Shown: positions 47,294 to 56,481 of the stretch, piece after piece | How the letters are laid out: each line of letters opens with the position of its first letter | Position numbering within the stretch: the stretch's first letter is position 1 | Translations under genes and position numbers: made by a program | Origin: Epibacterium ulvae | Lineage (GTDB): Bacteria; Pseudomonadota; Alphaproteobacteria; Rhodobacterales; Rhodobacteraceae | Assembly: GCF_018678075.1 (NCBI RefSeq) | Contig: NZ_JAHHIR010000025.1 | Span: 62,001 to 126,000, forward strand | DNA: 64,000 nt | Direction: 5' to 3' | Notes under the pieces: generated by a model | Seen by the model: only the letters and a program-made list of their open reading frames with translations | Databases searched by the model: none | Told to the model about the DNA's origin: nothing

Positions 47294-48103
47294 TCACTTC
47301 TTTGAGTCTTGGTCCGAGAACTTGGCAAGATTTTGCTCTATCCGTTCCAGTCGGGTCAAGACATCGTCGCGGTAAGCATCCGTAATTTGCGTCTCTTCTT
47401 CACCATGTGCGTCCTGCATAGAGTTCACAATCAGACCTACCAGGAGGTTAACAACGGCAAAGGTTGTGACCATGATGAAGGGGACAAAGAACATCCAGGC
47501 ATAGGTGTAGATCTCCATGACGGGTCGCACGATGCCCATTGACCAGCTTTCCAAGGTCATGATCTGAAACAGCGAATAGGCTGATCGCCCAAGGTTTCCA
47601 AACCATTCCGGGAACTGTTCAGCAAAAAGCTTCGTCGCGATGACCGAGCCGATGTAGAAGATGATCGCCATCAGCAAAAACACCGAGGCCATTCCAGGCA
47701 GCGCATTAATGAAGCCTTCCACCACCCGGCGCAGGCGCGGAGCCACTGAAATGACCCGCAACACCCGCAAAATGCGCAATGCACGCAACACCGACAGACC
47801 CTGCGCGCCGGGAACCAAGGCGATGCTCACAATTACAAAGTCAAAGATGCTCCAACCGTTCAGGAAGAACTTCAATCGACGTACAACCAGTTTCGCCAGA
47901 AGCTCGGCCACAAAAATGATAAGGCAGAGATTGTCCAGCGAGCCGATGATACCGCCAAACCGGCTCATGATTGCGGGCGATGTCTCCATCCCCAAAGTCA
48001 CAGCGTTGATAAGAATAACTGCGGTGATGAAACGACCAAAGGCGACGCTATCAAGGATATTGGACAGGCGTTGAAGGGGCATTGATTTCAGGTTCCCTGT
48101 CAA
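47294..48103 (-). CDS. Voltage-gated sodium channel (bacterial Nav family)
   Basis: 269 residues with six transmembrane helices. The S4 sensor has arginines at 107, 110, 113 and 116 (LSVLRALRILRVLRVISV). The selectivity filter TLESWSM is at 183-189, identical to the NaChBac/NavAb type. A C-terminal segment DDVLTRLERIEQNLAKF forms the tetramerising coiled coil. NavSp and NavRd from roseobacters are known members. In bacteria these channels are tied to motility, chemotaxis and pH homeostasis. The gene ends just before an L,D-transpeptidase and starts 2 nt from the RNA methyltransferase stop. Confidence 0.96.
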   Translation of the reverse strand: MTGNLKSMPLQRLSNILDSVAFGRFITAVILINAVTLGMETSPAIMSRFGGIIGSLDNLCLIIFVAELLAKLVVRRLKFFLNGWSIFDFVIVSIALVPGAQGLSVLRALRILRVLRVISVAPRLRRVVEGFINALPGMASVFLLMAIIFYIGSVIATKLFAEQFPEWFGNLGRSAYSLFQIMTLESWSMGIVRPVMEIYTYAWMFFVPFIMVTTFAVVNLLVGLIVNSMQDAHGEEETQITDAYRDDVLTRLERIEQNLAKFSDQDSKK

Positions 48104-48105
48104 TG

Positions 48106-49353
48106 TCAGTTTTCAAATGTAAAGGACGCCGCCAATTCGGCATGGGGCGACCAACGGAACTGATCTACCACCTGAACCCAATTGAGCCGATACCCCGCAT
48201 CCACCAAAACCCGCGCATCACGGGCAAATGTGACCGGATTGCAAGAGACATAGGCAATCACAGGGGTTTTGGCCCGTGCGATTTCAACGGTCTGCGCTTC
48301 GGCCCCGGCACGTGGCGGGTCGATAACAACCGCATCATAGACAGCGCCAAAGGGGGACAGTTCATCCGGCAGCATCGGGCGGCGGAACAGGTCGCGCACT
48401 TCTGAGGTTACTTTGTGAAGCCCTTGCGCCTTGCGCCAACCAGCGTCGAGCGCGTCGATCATGGTCCGCTCACCCTCGACCGCATACACATCTGATCGCT
48501 CGGACAAGGGCAATGAAAACGTCCCGCAGCCGGCAAACAGATCCATAATCCGCTTGGACCCTTTGGTGATTTCCAACACCGCGTTGAGCAGTGCCGTTTC
48601 ACCGTCTTTGGTGGCTTGCAAAAACGAACCCGGTGGCGGGCAAACCTGCGCTTTGCCAAAGACTTGGGTCGGCGGTTGCTCCATCGCGATCAGCTCGTCT
48701 TCCCAGGTCAGGCGCGCCACGTCGTATTTTCCAACCAATTGCGCCAAACCGATGCGCAAATCTGCGTCCAGCGGCTTCCCGTTTCGAACTGACACGTCCA
48801 ACCCAGCGCCCGCGGTTGTCACCGTGACCGCAAGCGGAGTTTTGCGGCTGGCACCCAATATGGCCAACTCCCGCGCCAAGGGCAGAGCCGCCATCAACTC
48901 GGGGTCTAACAATATACAGTCTGTGATTTCGGTTATCACATCTGACGCGGTGCCGTGAAATCCAACAAGCGCGCCTTTTTTGGTGCGACGCGCCGCAAAG
49001 GTCGCGCGACGGCGCGAACGTTCGGGCGAAGTATGGATCGGGCGAAACTCTGCCTCGATCCCTTGCGCGGCCAAAGCGTTGTGCACAAATGCCTGCTTCC
49101 ACTCGGCAACAAACTCTGGCGCGGCATGTTGCACGCTACATCCACCGCAGGCCTTGTAGTGGCGACAAGGTGCCTGAACCCGGTCCGCGCTTGGATCCTC
49201 TATCCGGATCTCCGTCAGCGTCTGGCCCTTTACAATACCGCTCACAACCTCTCCCGGAAGGCAGCGGCTTGCAAAAATCGGGCCATCAGCCACACCATCA
49301 CCCTGGTGGCCAAGCCGGTTAATCGTCGTCGTGGTTCTATCTGTGCCTGTCAT
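48106..49353 (-). CDS. RNA (uracil-5-)-methyltransferase, TrmA/RlmD family
   Basis: 415 residues. A TRAM-like N-terminus is followed by the iron-sulfur ligands CRHYKACGGCSVQHA. The SAM motif is DLFAGCGTFSLPL, and the catalytic pair is in VIDPPRAG and AYVSCNPVTFARD. It makes 5-methyluridine in rRNA (RlmD-type, U1939) or tRNA; the iron-sulfur motif favours the RlmD/RlmC side. Start chosen at ATG 49353; it is upstream of the Nav channel gene on the same strand. Confidence 0.92.
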   Translation of the reverse strand: MTGTDRTTTTINRLGHQGDGVADGPIFASRCLPGEVVSGIVKGQTLTEIRIEDPSADRVQAPCRHYKACGGCSVQHAAPEFVAEWKQAFVHNALAAQGIEAEFRPIHTSPERSRRRATFAARRTKKGALVGFHGTASDVITEITDCILLDPELMAALPLARELAILGASRKTPLAVTVTTAGAGLDVSVRNGKPLDADLRIGLAQLVGKYDVARLTWEDELIAMEQPPTQVFGKAQVCPPPGSFLQATKDGETALLNAVLEITKGSKRIMDLFAGCGTFSLPLSERSDVYAVEGERTMIDALDAGWRKAQGLHKVTSEVRDLFRRPMLPDELSPFGAVYDAVVIDPPRAGAEAQTVEIARAKTPVIAYVSCNPVTFARDARVLVDAGYRLNWVQVVDQFRWSPHAELAASFTFEN

Positions 49354-49392
49354 AAACGCGGTGATAACGAACCCGCCGACAACGCAAAAGCC

Positions 49393-51231
49393 TTATTCGG
49401 CGGCTTCCGCAGTATCTGCACCGATAAAACCACCCGATTGACGTGCCCAGAACTGCGCATAGCGTCCGCCTAGCGCCAGCAATTCGTCATGCGTACCGGT
49501 TTCGACAATGCGTCCAGCGTCCAACACAATGATCCGGTCCATCTCGCTGAGGGTGGAAAGCCGGTGCGCGATGGCCAGTACGGTTTTACCCTCCATCACC
49601 CGGCTCAGCGCGGATTGGATCGCCGCTTCGACTTCGGAATCCAGAGCCGAGGTTGCTTCGTCCAGCACCAAAATCGGTGCATCCTTCAAAATCGCCCGAG
49701 CAAGCGCGATGCGTTGTCGCTGCCCGCCGGACAGTTTCACCCCACGGTCGCCAAGATAGGCATCGTACCCGGTGCGCCCCTGCCCGTCTTTGAGATCTTG
49801 AATGAACCCATGGGCCTCAGCTTTTTCAGCCGCTGCAATCAGCTCTTCTTCGGTAGCGTCTGGCCGACCGTACAGGATGTTGTCCCGCGCCGAGCGATTG
49901 AACATCGCTGTTTCCTGCGTGACCATGCCTATATGGCGACGAAGCGAGTCCTGGGTGACGTCAGAGATATCCTGATCATCAATCAAAACGCCCCCAGCTT
50001 CGGTGTCATACAGACGCAAAAGCAGCGAAACCAAAGTGGATTTACCTGCACCTGACGCACCAACAATGCCGAGCTTTTCGGCCGGTTTGACCACCAATTC
50101 CAAATCTTGCACACCGCCAACATCCCGCCCATAGGCGAAACTGGCGCTGTCAAAGGTGATCTCACCCTTGGTGACCTGCAACTCAGCGGCGGATGTGTCG
50201 GGGATGCGGTTTTGGACGGCCAGCGTGGTCATCCCGTTTTCAATTTCCCCAACATTGGAATAGATCGCCATCAGGGTGAAACTGACCCAACCGGTCATCT
50301 GGGCAATACGGATCGACACCGCGCCGGCGGCGACGATATTGCCCTCACTCGCGATCCCCACGTGCCACAGATACAGCGTCGCGCCGATCAACAAGACAGG
50401 CAAAACACCAGCAAGCGCCATCAGGCTGAAACGGAACCCGGCCGACATATAACCAAAATCCAAGGCCTTCTCACGGAACACGGCCATTGCATCCAGAGCG
50501 CTGTGTTCTTCATGGGACGCATGCGCAAACAATTTAACGGTGCGGATATTGGTCAGCGTATCGACAACTTGCCCAGAAACCGTCGCCCGCGCGCCTGCCC
50601 GTGCGGCAGAGCGTTTGCGGATGCGCGGCATGAACCAGCGGATCAGCGCGAAATAGGCAATCAGCCAAACCACAAACAGGCCGGTGATGCGCATATCAAC
50701 CGTCCCCAACAAGATCATCGCGCCCGCCAGCGACGCCAAAGCAAAGGCCACAACGTTGATCATCTCCGTTGTGACAGAAGTCACCGCATTTGCAGTCTGC
50801 ATCTGCTTTTGCGCAATCCGACCTGCAAAATCATCGTCGAAGTAGCCGACCGATTGGCCCAACGTCCAACGGTTGAGTCGCGACAGCACCAGCGGGTTGA
50901 TATTTGGTGCAACAATGATCGAGTTGGACGCAGAGGACAGGCCGAACAGCACCGGCCGCAGGATCAGGAAAAAACCCAGCGCGCCAGCCAGCGCGGCGAA
51001 GTTCGCTGTGGTAAAGAACCCCTCCGGCCCGCTCGTTATTGCCCGATCGATCACCATCCCCAAAATGAATGCGGTGCCGGCCTCCATGGCCCCCGCAAGC
51101 GCAGAAAACAATGTTGCGACCCCCATCGCCAACCAAGACCCGGACAAGCACCACAGCATAAACTTACCCAGTTTCTGGGGCGGCGGTCCGTCAGCGGGCT
51201 TAAAGGGGTTCATTAGGTTGTCGAATATCAT
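49393..51231 (-). CDS. ABC exporter half-transporter, subunit 2 (MsbA-like)
   Basis: 612 residues with an N-terminal six-helix ABC membrane domain and a C-terminal ATPase: Walker A GASGAGKST, signature LSGGQRQRIALARAIL and Walker B LVLDEATSALD. It overlaps its partner by 4 nt (ATGA), which indicates a heterodimeric exporter. Such pairs transport lipids, peptides or drugs; the substrate is unknown. Both ATPase sites look intact. Confidence 0.93.
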   Translation of the reverse strand: MIFDNLMNPFKPADGPPPQKLGKFMLWCLSGSWLAMGVATLFSALAGAMEAGTAFILGMVIDRAITSGPEGFFTTANFAALAGALGFFLILRPVLFGLSSASNSIIVAPNINPLVLSRLNRWTLGQSVGYFDDDFAGRIAQKQMQTANAVTSVTTEMINVVAFALASLAGAMILLGTVDMRITGLFVVWLIAYFALIRWFMPRIRKRSAARAGARATVSGQVVDTLTNIRTVKLFAHASHEEHSALDAMAVFREKALDFGYMSAGFRFSLMALAGVLPVLLIGATLYLWHVGIASEGNIVAAGAVSIRIAQMTGWVSFTLMAIYSNVGEIENGMTTLAVQNRIPDTSAAELQVTKGEITFDSASFAYGRDVGGVQDLELVVKPAEKLGIVGASGAGKSTLVSLLLRLYDTEAGGVLIDDQDISDVTQDSLRRHIGMVTQETAMFNRSARDNILYGRPDATEEELIAAAEKAEAHGFIQDLKDGQGRTGYDAYLGDRGVKLSGGQRQRIALARAILKDAPILVLDEATSALDSEVEAAIQSALSRVMEGKTVLAIAHRLSTLSEMDRIIVLDAGRIVETGTHDELLALGGRYAQFWARQSGGFIGADTAEAAE

Positions 51232-53066
51232 TCCGCGGCCTCAAGGTTCAGGAAACCGCCGGATTGTCGGCTCCAGAACTGTGCATATAGGCCTTCACGC
51301 TGCAAAAGTTCAGTGTGTGAGCCCTCTTCTACGATTTTTCCATCATCCAGAACCAGAATTCGGTCCATTTGGGCGATCGTGGATAGGCGGTGCGCAATTG
51401 CGATGACGGTCTTGCCTTCCATCATTCCATACAGAGTTTTCTGGATCGCCGCCTCAACCTCGGAATCCAGGGCCGAGGTCGCCTCGTCCAGCACAAGGAT
51501 CGGCGCATCTTTCAGGATCACACGGGCCAATGTCACACGTTGACGCTGACCACCGGAGAGTTTCACACCCCGTTCGCCCACATGGGCATCATAGCCAGCG
51601 CGCCCCTGCGGATCCTGCAAATCGGCAATGAATTCATCCGCTTCGGCCTGTCGCGCGGCCTCCAGCATGTCTTTTTCGCTGGCCTCTGGTCGGCCGTACA
51701 GGATGTTGTCGCGCACCGAGCGGTGTAGCAGCGACGAATCTTGCTGAACCATGCCGATGTTGCACCGCAGGCTGTCTTGGGTCACATCACAAATGTTCTG
51801 ACCGTCGATCTTGATCTGGCCATCCTCGGCCTCATAAAACCGCAGAAGCAATTTCACCAAAGTCGACTTGCCTGCGCCCGATCTGCCCACCAGGCCAATC
51901 TTCTCACCCGGATTGATCGACAGGGAAATCCGGTCCAGCCCGCCTTGTCCACGTCCATAATGGTGGCTCAAATCTGAAATCTCGATACGGCCCTCGACCA
52001 GGTCCAACGGTTTTGCATTTGACTTGTCCATCAGATCAATGGGTTGGGAAATGGTCTCCATCCCTTCGGCGACAACACCCAATTGGCGGAAAAACGTGGT
52101 CAGTGCCCACATGATCCAACCGGTCATCGCATTCAAGCGCAACGTCAACGCCGTCGCCGCAGCCACAACACCCGTGGTCGCCCCCCCATTCAACCAAAGC
52201 GCAAGGCCCCAACCGACCACGCCGACAATCAACAGCCCGTTCAAAAAGACCAGTACCGCATCCATCGTCGTATAGATCCGCATCTCTGCCTGAATGGTTG
52301 TGCGCGTCGCCTCGATGGCTTCTTTTGCGTAGTCCAGTTCGCGATCGTGATGGGCGAACATCTTCACCGAATGAATATTGGCATAGCTGTCGACAACCCG
52401 CCCCGTCACCGTGGAACGTGCATCCGATGCGGCCTGGCTTGCAGGACCAACCCGCCTCATCGTCCAGCGCATAAGACCAGCATACAATACCAACCAAACG
52501 GCCAGCGGCACCAACAGGCGAACATCGGCAGACCACAACATAATCGCGGCCCCGATGATGTAAGCGGTGGCAAAGGTGATCGCGTCAAAGGCTTGAAAAA
52601 CGACCTCACCCGCGGCGGGTGGCGTCTGCATTATCCGATTGGCGATACGTCCTGCAAAATCGTTTTCGAACCAGCCAACCGATTGACGCAAAACATGTTT
52701 ATGGGCGCGCCAGCGAATGATGGTTCCAAAGTTGGGGATGACCGCGTTGTTCAACAACAAGACGTCAAAAAGCTGCAGGATCGGGCGCAACACCAAGATA
52801 AAGGCACCCACAAGCAACAGCTCGGTCCCGTAGGTCTCCCACACCTCAGCCGGATCGCCGATCAAGATGTCGACCACACGCCCCATGTAAAAGATCAGAC
52901 CAATCTCAATCGCGGCCACGACAACTGACATAAACGCCGTGAGCCAAAACAGTTTCCGAAACGGAACCGCATAGTAGCGAAAAAACGCGCCTAGTGTCTG
53001 AGGGGGGGGTGCCGTCTCATCATAGGCACCGTAAGGATGCACCAGGTTTTCAAAAAAGCGAAACAT
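51228..53066 (-). CDS. ABC exporter half-transporter, subunit 1 (MsbA-like)
   Basis: 612 residues from the ATG at 53064-53066; an upstream start at 53087 adds seven residues. The membrane domain begins RFFENLVHPYG and has six helices; the ATPase has Walker A GRSGAGKST, signature LSGGQRQRVTLARVIL and LVLDEATSALD. The two partners are clear paralogs, for example the end region EVEAAIQ with TLYGMMEGKTVIAIAHRLSTIAQMDRI. Upstream is the non-coding gap before cca. Confidence 0.93.
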   Translation of the reverse strand: MFRFFENLVHPYGAYDETAPPPQTLGAFFRYYAVPFRKLFWLTAFMSVVVAAIEIGLIFYMGRVVDILIGDPAEVWETYGTELLLVGAFILVLRPILQLFDVLLLNNAVIPNFGTIIRWRAHKHVLRQSVGWFENDFAGRIANRIMQTPPAAGEVVFQAFDAITFATAYIIGAAIMLWSADVRLLVPLAVWLVLYAGLMRWTMRRVGPASQAASDARSTVTGRVVDSYANIHSVKMFAHHDRELDYAKEAIEATRTTIQAEMRIYTTMDAVLVFLNGLLIVGVVGWGLALWLNGGATTGVVAAATALTLRLNAMTGWIMWALTTFFRQLGVVAEGMETISQPIDLMDKSNAKPLDLVEGRIEISDLSHHYGRGQGGLDRISLSINPGEKIGLVGRSGAGKSTLVKLLLRFYEAEDGQIKIDGQNICDVTQDSLRCNIGMVQQDSSLLHRSVRDNILYGRPEASEKDMLEAARQAEADEFIADLQDPQGRAGYDAHVGERGVKLSGGQRQRVTLARVILKDAPILVLDEATSALDSEVEAAIQKTLYGMMEGKTVIAIAHRLSTIAQMDRILVLDDGKIVEEGSHTELLQREGLYAQFWSRQSGGFLNLEAAE

Positions 53067-53212
53067 GACTGGCTCCAAATATTTCACGGCACAGGAATGG
53101 GATCAGCCTAACGTGTCCGTTTAACAATACGACGGCACGTCTGGGTCGGTTCAGAAATAGTGGAAAGAACCTGCTTCGTCACCAAAAGGCGCAGAATCGG
53201 TACAATTTCGCG

Positions 53213-54385
53213 CTATTTGAGGGCCGAAAGCAAAGCGTCGCGATCCATTTGGAACCTGCTGTCGATCCACGTGGCTTCAAGCTTTTTCAGCGCAACGCCC
53301 AGCGCAGGTCCCGTGATTTCGGGCATCAAATCACTGGCTTGGATCGGAAAGGATGCAGACGACCCTTTGACCAATGCGTCTTGCAAATCGACGGACAAGG
53401 GCGATTCCAGCAATGCGGCACGCAAAACGGACGCTGCTTGTGCGTTCCGAACCCCGTGGCGATACGACAGTTCCGCCGCGTCTTGGGTGCCGGTGGCTGT
53501 GTTGCGCAGCAAGGTCAGCCGTTTTTCCTGTACCTTGCTCAGCCGAAGATAGTCGACAAACACATCCGGTTCACCCAATGCCGCGAGGCGCAAAACGGCA
53601 TCACAGTTTTCATCTGGAAAAGGGGCTTCGCCCTCCAAATGAACAACCGGAGCCAAGGCGCGATCATCCGACCCCGGGAAAAGCGCCATCAAAACGCCTG
53701 TTTGGCGCATTGCCGCAACTGCCGGTGCCGGGTCCGGAGCGGCCATAAGTTTGAGCATCTCATGCGTCACACGTTCCCGCGAAAGCAGTGCCAACCCGTC
53801 CAGGTTTTCAGCAATCGCCGCCAGCGCGTCCGGGTCCATGCCGCCGTTAGGATCGCCGTACCAGGCATGAAACCGGAAATAGCGTAGCGTGCGCAGGAAG
53901 TCTTCCTGGATGCGGTGGGCCGCCGTGCCGATAAAACGCAGCTTGCGGGCCTGCAGGTCCGGCAGTCCGCCGAGCGGATCAAAAAGCGCACCCGTGGGAT
54001 CCGCATAAATCGCATTCATCGTGAAATCACGACGCCGCGCGTCATCTTCCATATTCTGCGCAAAGGCCACAACCGCGCGACGTCCATCGGTGGCGACATC
54101 CTTGCGAAAGGTGGTCACTTCGAATGGAACCCCGTCGACCACCAATGTCACCGTGCCATGATCAATCCCGGTTGGAATTGCCTTGATCCCGGCCTTTTGG
54201 GCCAGTGCTAAAACCGCATCGGGATGCGCATCGGTTGAGATATCAAGGTCGGATACGGGCGCTCCAAGCAAGGCGTTGCGCACGCAGCCCCCCACAAAAT
54301 AGACCTGCGCGCCGTCGGCCTGCAACGTGGCGCAGACCCGTTGGGTGGTATCTACCGAAAGCCAATCTTGCTCGATCCGCATCAT
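53213..54385 (-). CDS. cca: CCA tRNA nucleotidyltransferase
   Basis: 390 residues from the ATG at 54383-54385, which overlaps the NUDIX stop; the frame continues to 54490 but inside that gene. The class II nucleotidyltransferase head has GGCVRNALLG at 32-41 and the metal pair in DLDISTDAH (46-48). ARRRDFTMNAIYADP and RIQEDFLRTLRYFRFHAWYG follow as the neck. It adds or repairs the 3' CCA of tRNAs. The C-terminal third is the usual variable tail. Confidence 0.94.
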   Translation of the reverse strand: MMRIEQDWLSVDTTQRVCATLQADGAQVYFVGGCVRNALLGAPVSDLDISTDAHPDAVLALAQKAGIKAIPTGIDHGTVTLVVDGVPFEVTTFRKDVATDGRRAVVAFAQNMEDDARRRDFTMNAIYADPTGALFDPLGGLPDLQARKLRFIGTAAHRIQEDFLRTLRYFRFHAWYGDPNGGMDPDALAAIAENLDGLALLSRERVTHEMLKLMAAPDPAPAVAAMRQTGVLMALFPGSDDRALAPVVHLEGEAPFPDENCDAVLRLAALGEPDVFVDYLRLSKVQEKRLTLLRNTATGTQDAAELSYRHGVRNAQAASVLRAALLESPLSVDLQDALVKGSSASFPIQASDLMPEITGPALGVALKKLEATWIDSRFQMDRDALLSALK

Positions 54386-54999
54386 CAAACCATCCGACTG
54401 GCCAGCGCATGCAACATGCGGGCGGATGCACCCCAAATGTAATAGGGGCCATAGGGAATGGTGTAGTAATAGCGTCTTTGCCCGCGCCAACGACGTCCCT
54501 GGATCACAAAATTCTTGGTATTCAGAACATGATCCAAAGGCACGGAAAACACTTCGGCCACTTCGCCGGGTTCAGGAACCGGTTGAAACGGTTGCTCCAC
54601 CAATGCGACAACTGGCGTTACAAGAAAGCTTGTAACCGTTTCATGTGGCGCAAGGTCGCCCAACACACGAACGGATCGCGGCGGCAGGCCAATTTCCTCA
54701 TCCGCTTCGCGCAAGGCCGCGGCGATGACGCCACTGTCGCTGTCTTCGACCTTGCCCCCGGGAAAGGCGATCTGCCCCGGATGATGTTTGAGGGCCGAGG
54801 ATCGTTTGGTCAGGATGAGACGTGGTCCAGATTCCGCCAAGACAATTGGCATCAAGACACCCGCTGGGCGCAGCTTGCGATTTGGTGGTAACTTCACATC
54901 AGGATTGAGATCAAAGTCGGACGAGCCTTCACCGGCCCGTCCCAATGCCTCTTTTACCTGTTGGATCAACTCATGCACCTGCGTTTTTGTCCGCATCAA
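54385..54999 (-). CDS. NUDIX hydrolase, CoA pyrophosphatase type
   Basis: 204 residues. The NUDIX box is inside FPGGKVEDSDSGVIAAALREADEEIGL, preceded by LTKRSSALKHHPGQIAFPGG, the CoA-specific wording. It should cleave CoA or related nucleotides. The start overlaps the hslO coding end by 29 nt; an ATG at 54996 is equally possible. Overlaps the cca start as well, so hslO-NUDIX-cca are one operon. Confidence 0.9.
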   Translation of the reverse strand: MMRTKTQVHELIQQVKEALGRAGEGSSDFDLNPDVKLPPNRKLRPAGVLMPIVLAESGPRLILTKRSSALKHHPGQIAFPGGKVEDSDSGVIAAALREADEEIGLPPRSVRVLGDLAPHETVTSFLVTPVVALVEQPFQPVPEPGEVAEVFSVPLDHVLNTKNFVIQGRRWRGQRRYYYTIPYGPYYIWGASARMLHALASRMV

Positions 55000-55957
55000 A
55001 ACCCAGTGTCTTGGGATCCATATCGTAATGCGAACTGCAGAACTGACAATCGGCCGTCACGCGACCCGCTTCGTTGGTCATTTTCTCCAAATCGCGCGCG
55101 GAATAGATCGACAAGCTTTGACGCACACGTTCTTCTGAACAAGTACAGCCAAATTTAACCATCTGGGCATCATACACCCGCGGTTGTTCTTCATGAAACA
55201 AGCGGACCAACAAATCATTTGGCGCAACCGACGGGCCGATCAGCTCAAGCTCTTCGACTGTGTCGAGAAGAATGTTGACTCGGCTCCAGTTCTCTTCTTC
55301 ATCGTCGGACACCAGATCCGTGGGGGAAAGAACGTCGCCCGAGCCCTCTTCGTTTGCCACAAAGGGAGACGCTTTTGGCATATGTTGCAACATGACCCCG
55401 CCCGCACGCCAATGGGCGTCCACACCGGGTTCCGACGACAGGCCGAATTCCAGTTTAAACGTCGTGGGCAGCTGCTCGGACTGGGCAAAATAGGATTCCG
55501 CACAAGCCGCAAGGGATGCGCCCGCCAAAGGCGTGATGCCCTGATAGGGTTTCATCCCTTCGCCCTGGTCGATCATAATGGCAAAATAGCCGTCACCAAC
55601 CTGATCAAACGGATCGCCGTCCGTCAGCCGGTCAGCATCAAAACTTGCATAGGCGCGAATACGGGCGGGCTCGCCCTCTTTTTCGGGCGCATAGTAATCC
55701 GTCGCAATCATGCGAACCGGGCCTTTTGATTGGACCTGCAACGAAAGCTTCCACTGCAGCTTAACTGTCTGCCCGATCAATGCCGTCAGCAGCGCCATCT
55801 CTGCCACAAGCGCCTCGACCTTTTGCGGATAGTCATGCTGTTTCAGAATACCGTCCAAGACACCGTCCAGACGCGCCACGCGGCCGCGCATGTCAGGTGC
55901 ATCAAGTTGGAAAGGCAGGACTGTATCGTCCCACGCGATTTTAGAGGCGAGTGTCAT
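54971..55957 (-). CDS. hslO: Redox-regulated chaperone Hsp33
   Basis: 328 residues. The zinc-binding switch is at the C-terminus: Cys271 and Cys273 (GCTCSE) plus Cys304 and Cys307 (DCQFCSSHY), the CxC and CxxC pairs whose oxidation activates the holdase. The body contains VSGKGPVRMIATDYYAP-like core and GYFAIMIDQGEGMKPYQGITPLAG. It protects proteins during oxidative and heat stress. First gene of the hslO-NUDIX-cca operon. Confidence 0.96.
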   Translation of the reverse strand: MTLASKIAWDDTVLPFQLDAPDMRGRVARLDGVLDGILKQHDYPQKVEALVAEMALLTALIGQTVKLQWKLSLQVQSKGPVRMIATDYYAPEKEGEPARIRAYASFDADRLTDGDPFDQVGDGYFAIMIDQGEGMKPYQGITPLAGASLAACAESYFAQSEQLPTTFKLEFGLSSEPGVDAHWRAGGVMLQHMPKASPFVANEEGSGDVLSPTDLVSDDEEENWSRVNILLDTVEELELIGPSVAPNDLLVRLFHEEQPRVYDAQMVKFGCTCSEERVRQSLSIYSARDLEKMTNEAGRVTADCQFCSSHYDMDPKTLGFDADKNAGA

Positions 55958-56035
55958 GGGGTTTCCTTAGACGCCGGAGTTTGGCATATCGAGCCTATAT
56001 AGGCTTACCACCCCAAGTGTGAAGAGGGCAGTCCC

Positions 56036-56473
56036 ATGATCCGCCGTTTTGGAGAACCCCCGAAATCGGGAATTCGTTACCGTGCGCGCCCCGGCGCCTA
56101 TGCGATCCTACCCCACAACGGGCGTCTATTGCTTACGCTGCAACGCGCACCGGACCCTGATTTTCAATTGCCTGGTGGGGGTATTGAACGCGGCGAGGCA
56201 CCGATTCCGGCGCTGCATCGCGAAGTTTATGAAGAAACCGGCTGGCTGATCTCGGCACCCAAAAAACTGGCTGTTTTCAGGCGGTTCGTTTTTATGCCGG
56301 AATACGATCTATGGGCTGAAAAGATCTGTCATATCTACAAGGCGCACCCTGTTCGCCGTCTTGGTCCCCCGTTGGAACCCGGACACGAAGCGCTTTGGAT
56401 GCACCCTGAGGACGCGGTTCATGAATTGGGTAATGACGGCGATCGCCACTTTGTCGCGGAATTGTTCGGCTAA
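56036..56473 (+). CDS. NUDIX hydrolase
   Basis: 145 residues. The NUDIX box GGGIERGEAPIPALHREVYEETGWL is intact. The opening YRARPGAYAILPHNGRLLLTLQRAPDPDFQLPGGG resembles roseobacter NUDIX proteins of uncertain substrate. It is divergent from hslO and converges on the SpoIIE-type phosphatase 8 nt away. Confidence 0.9.
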   Translation: MIRRFGEPPKSGIRYRARPGAYAILPHNGRLLLTLQRAPDPDFQLPGGGIERGEAPIPALHREVYEETGWLISAPKKLAVFRRFVFMPEYDLWAEKICHIYKAHPVRRLGPPLEPGHEALWMHPEDAVHELGNDGDRHFVAELFG

Positions 56474-56481
56474 GGCCGGAC

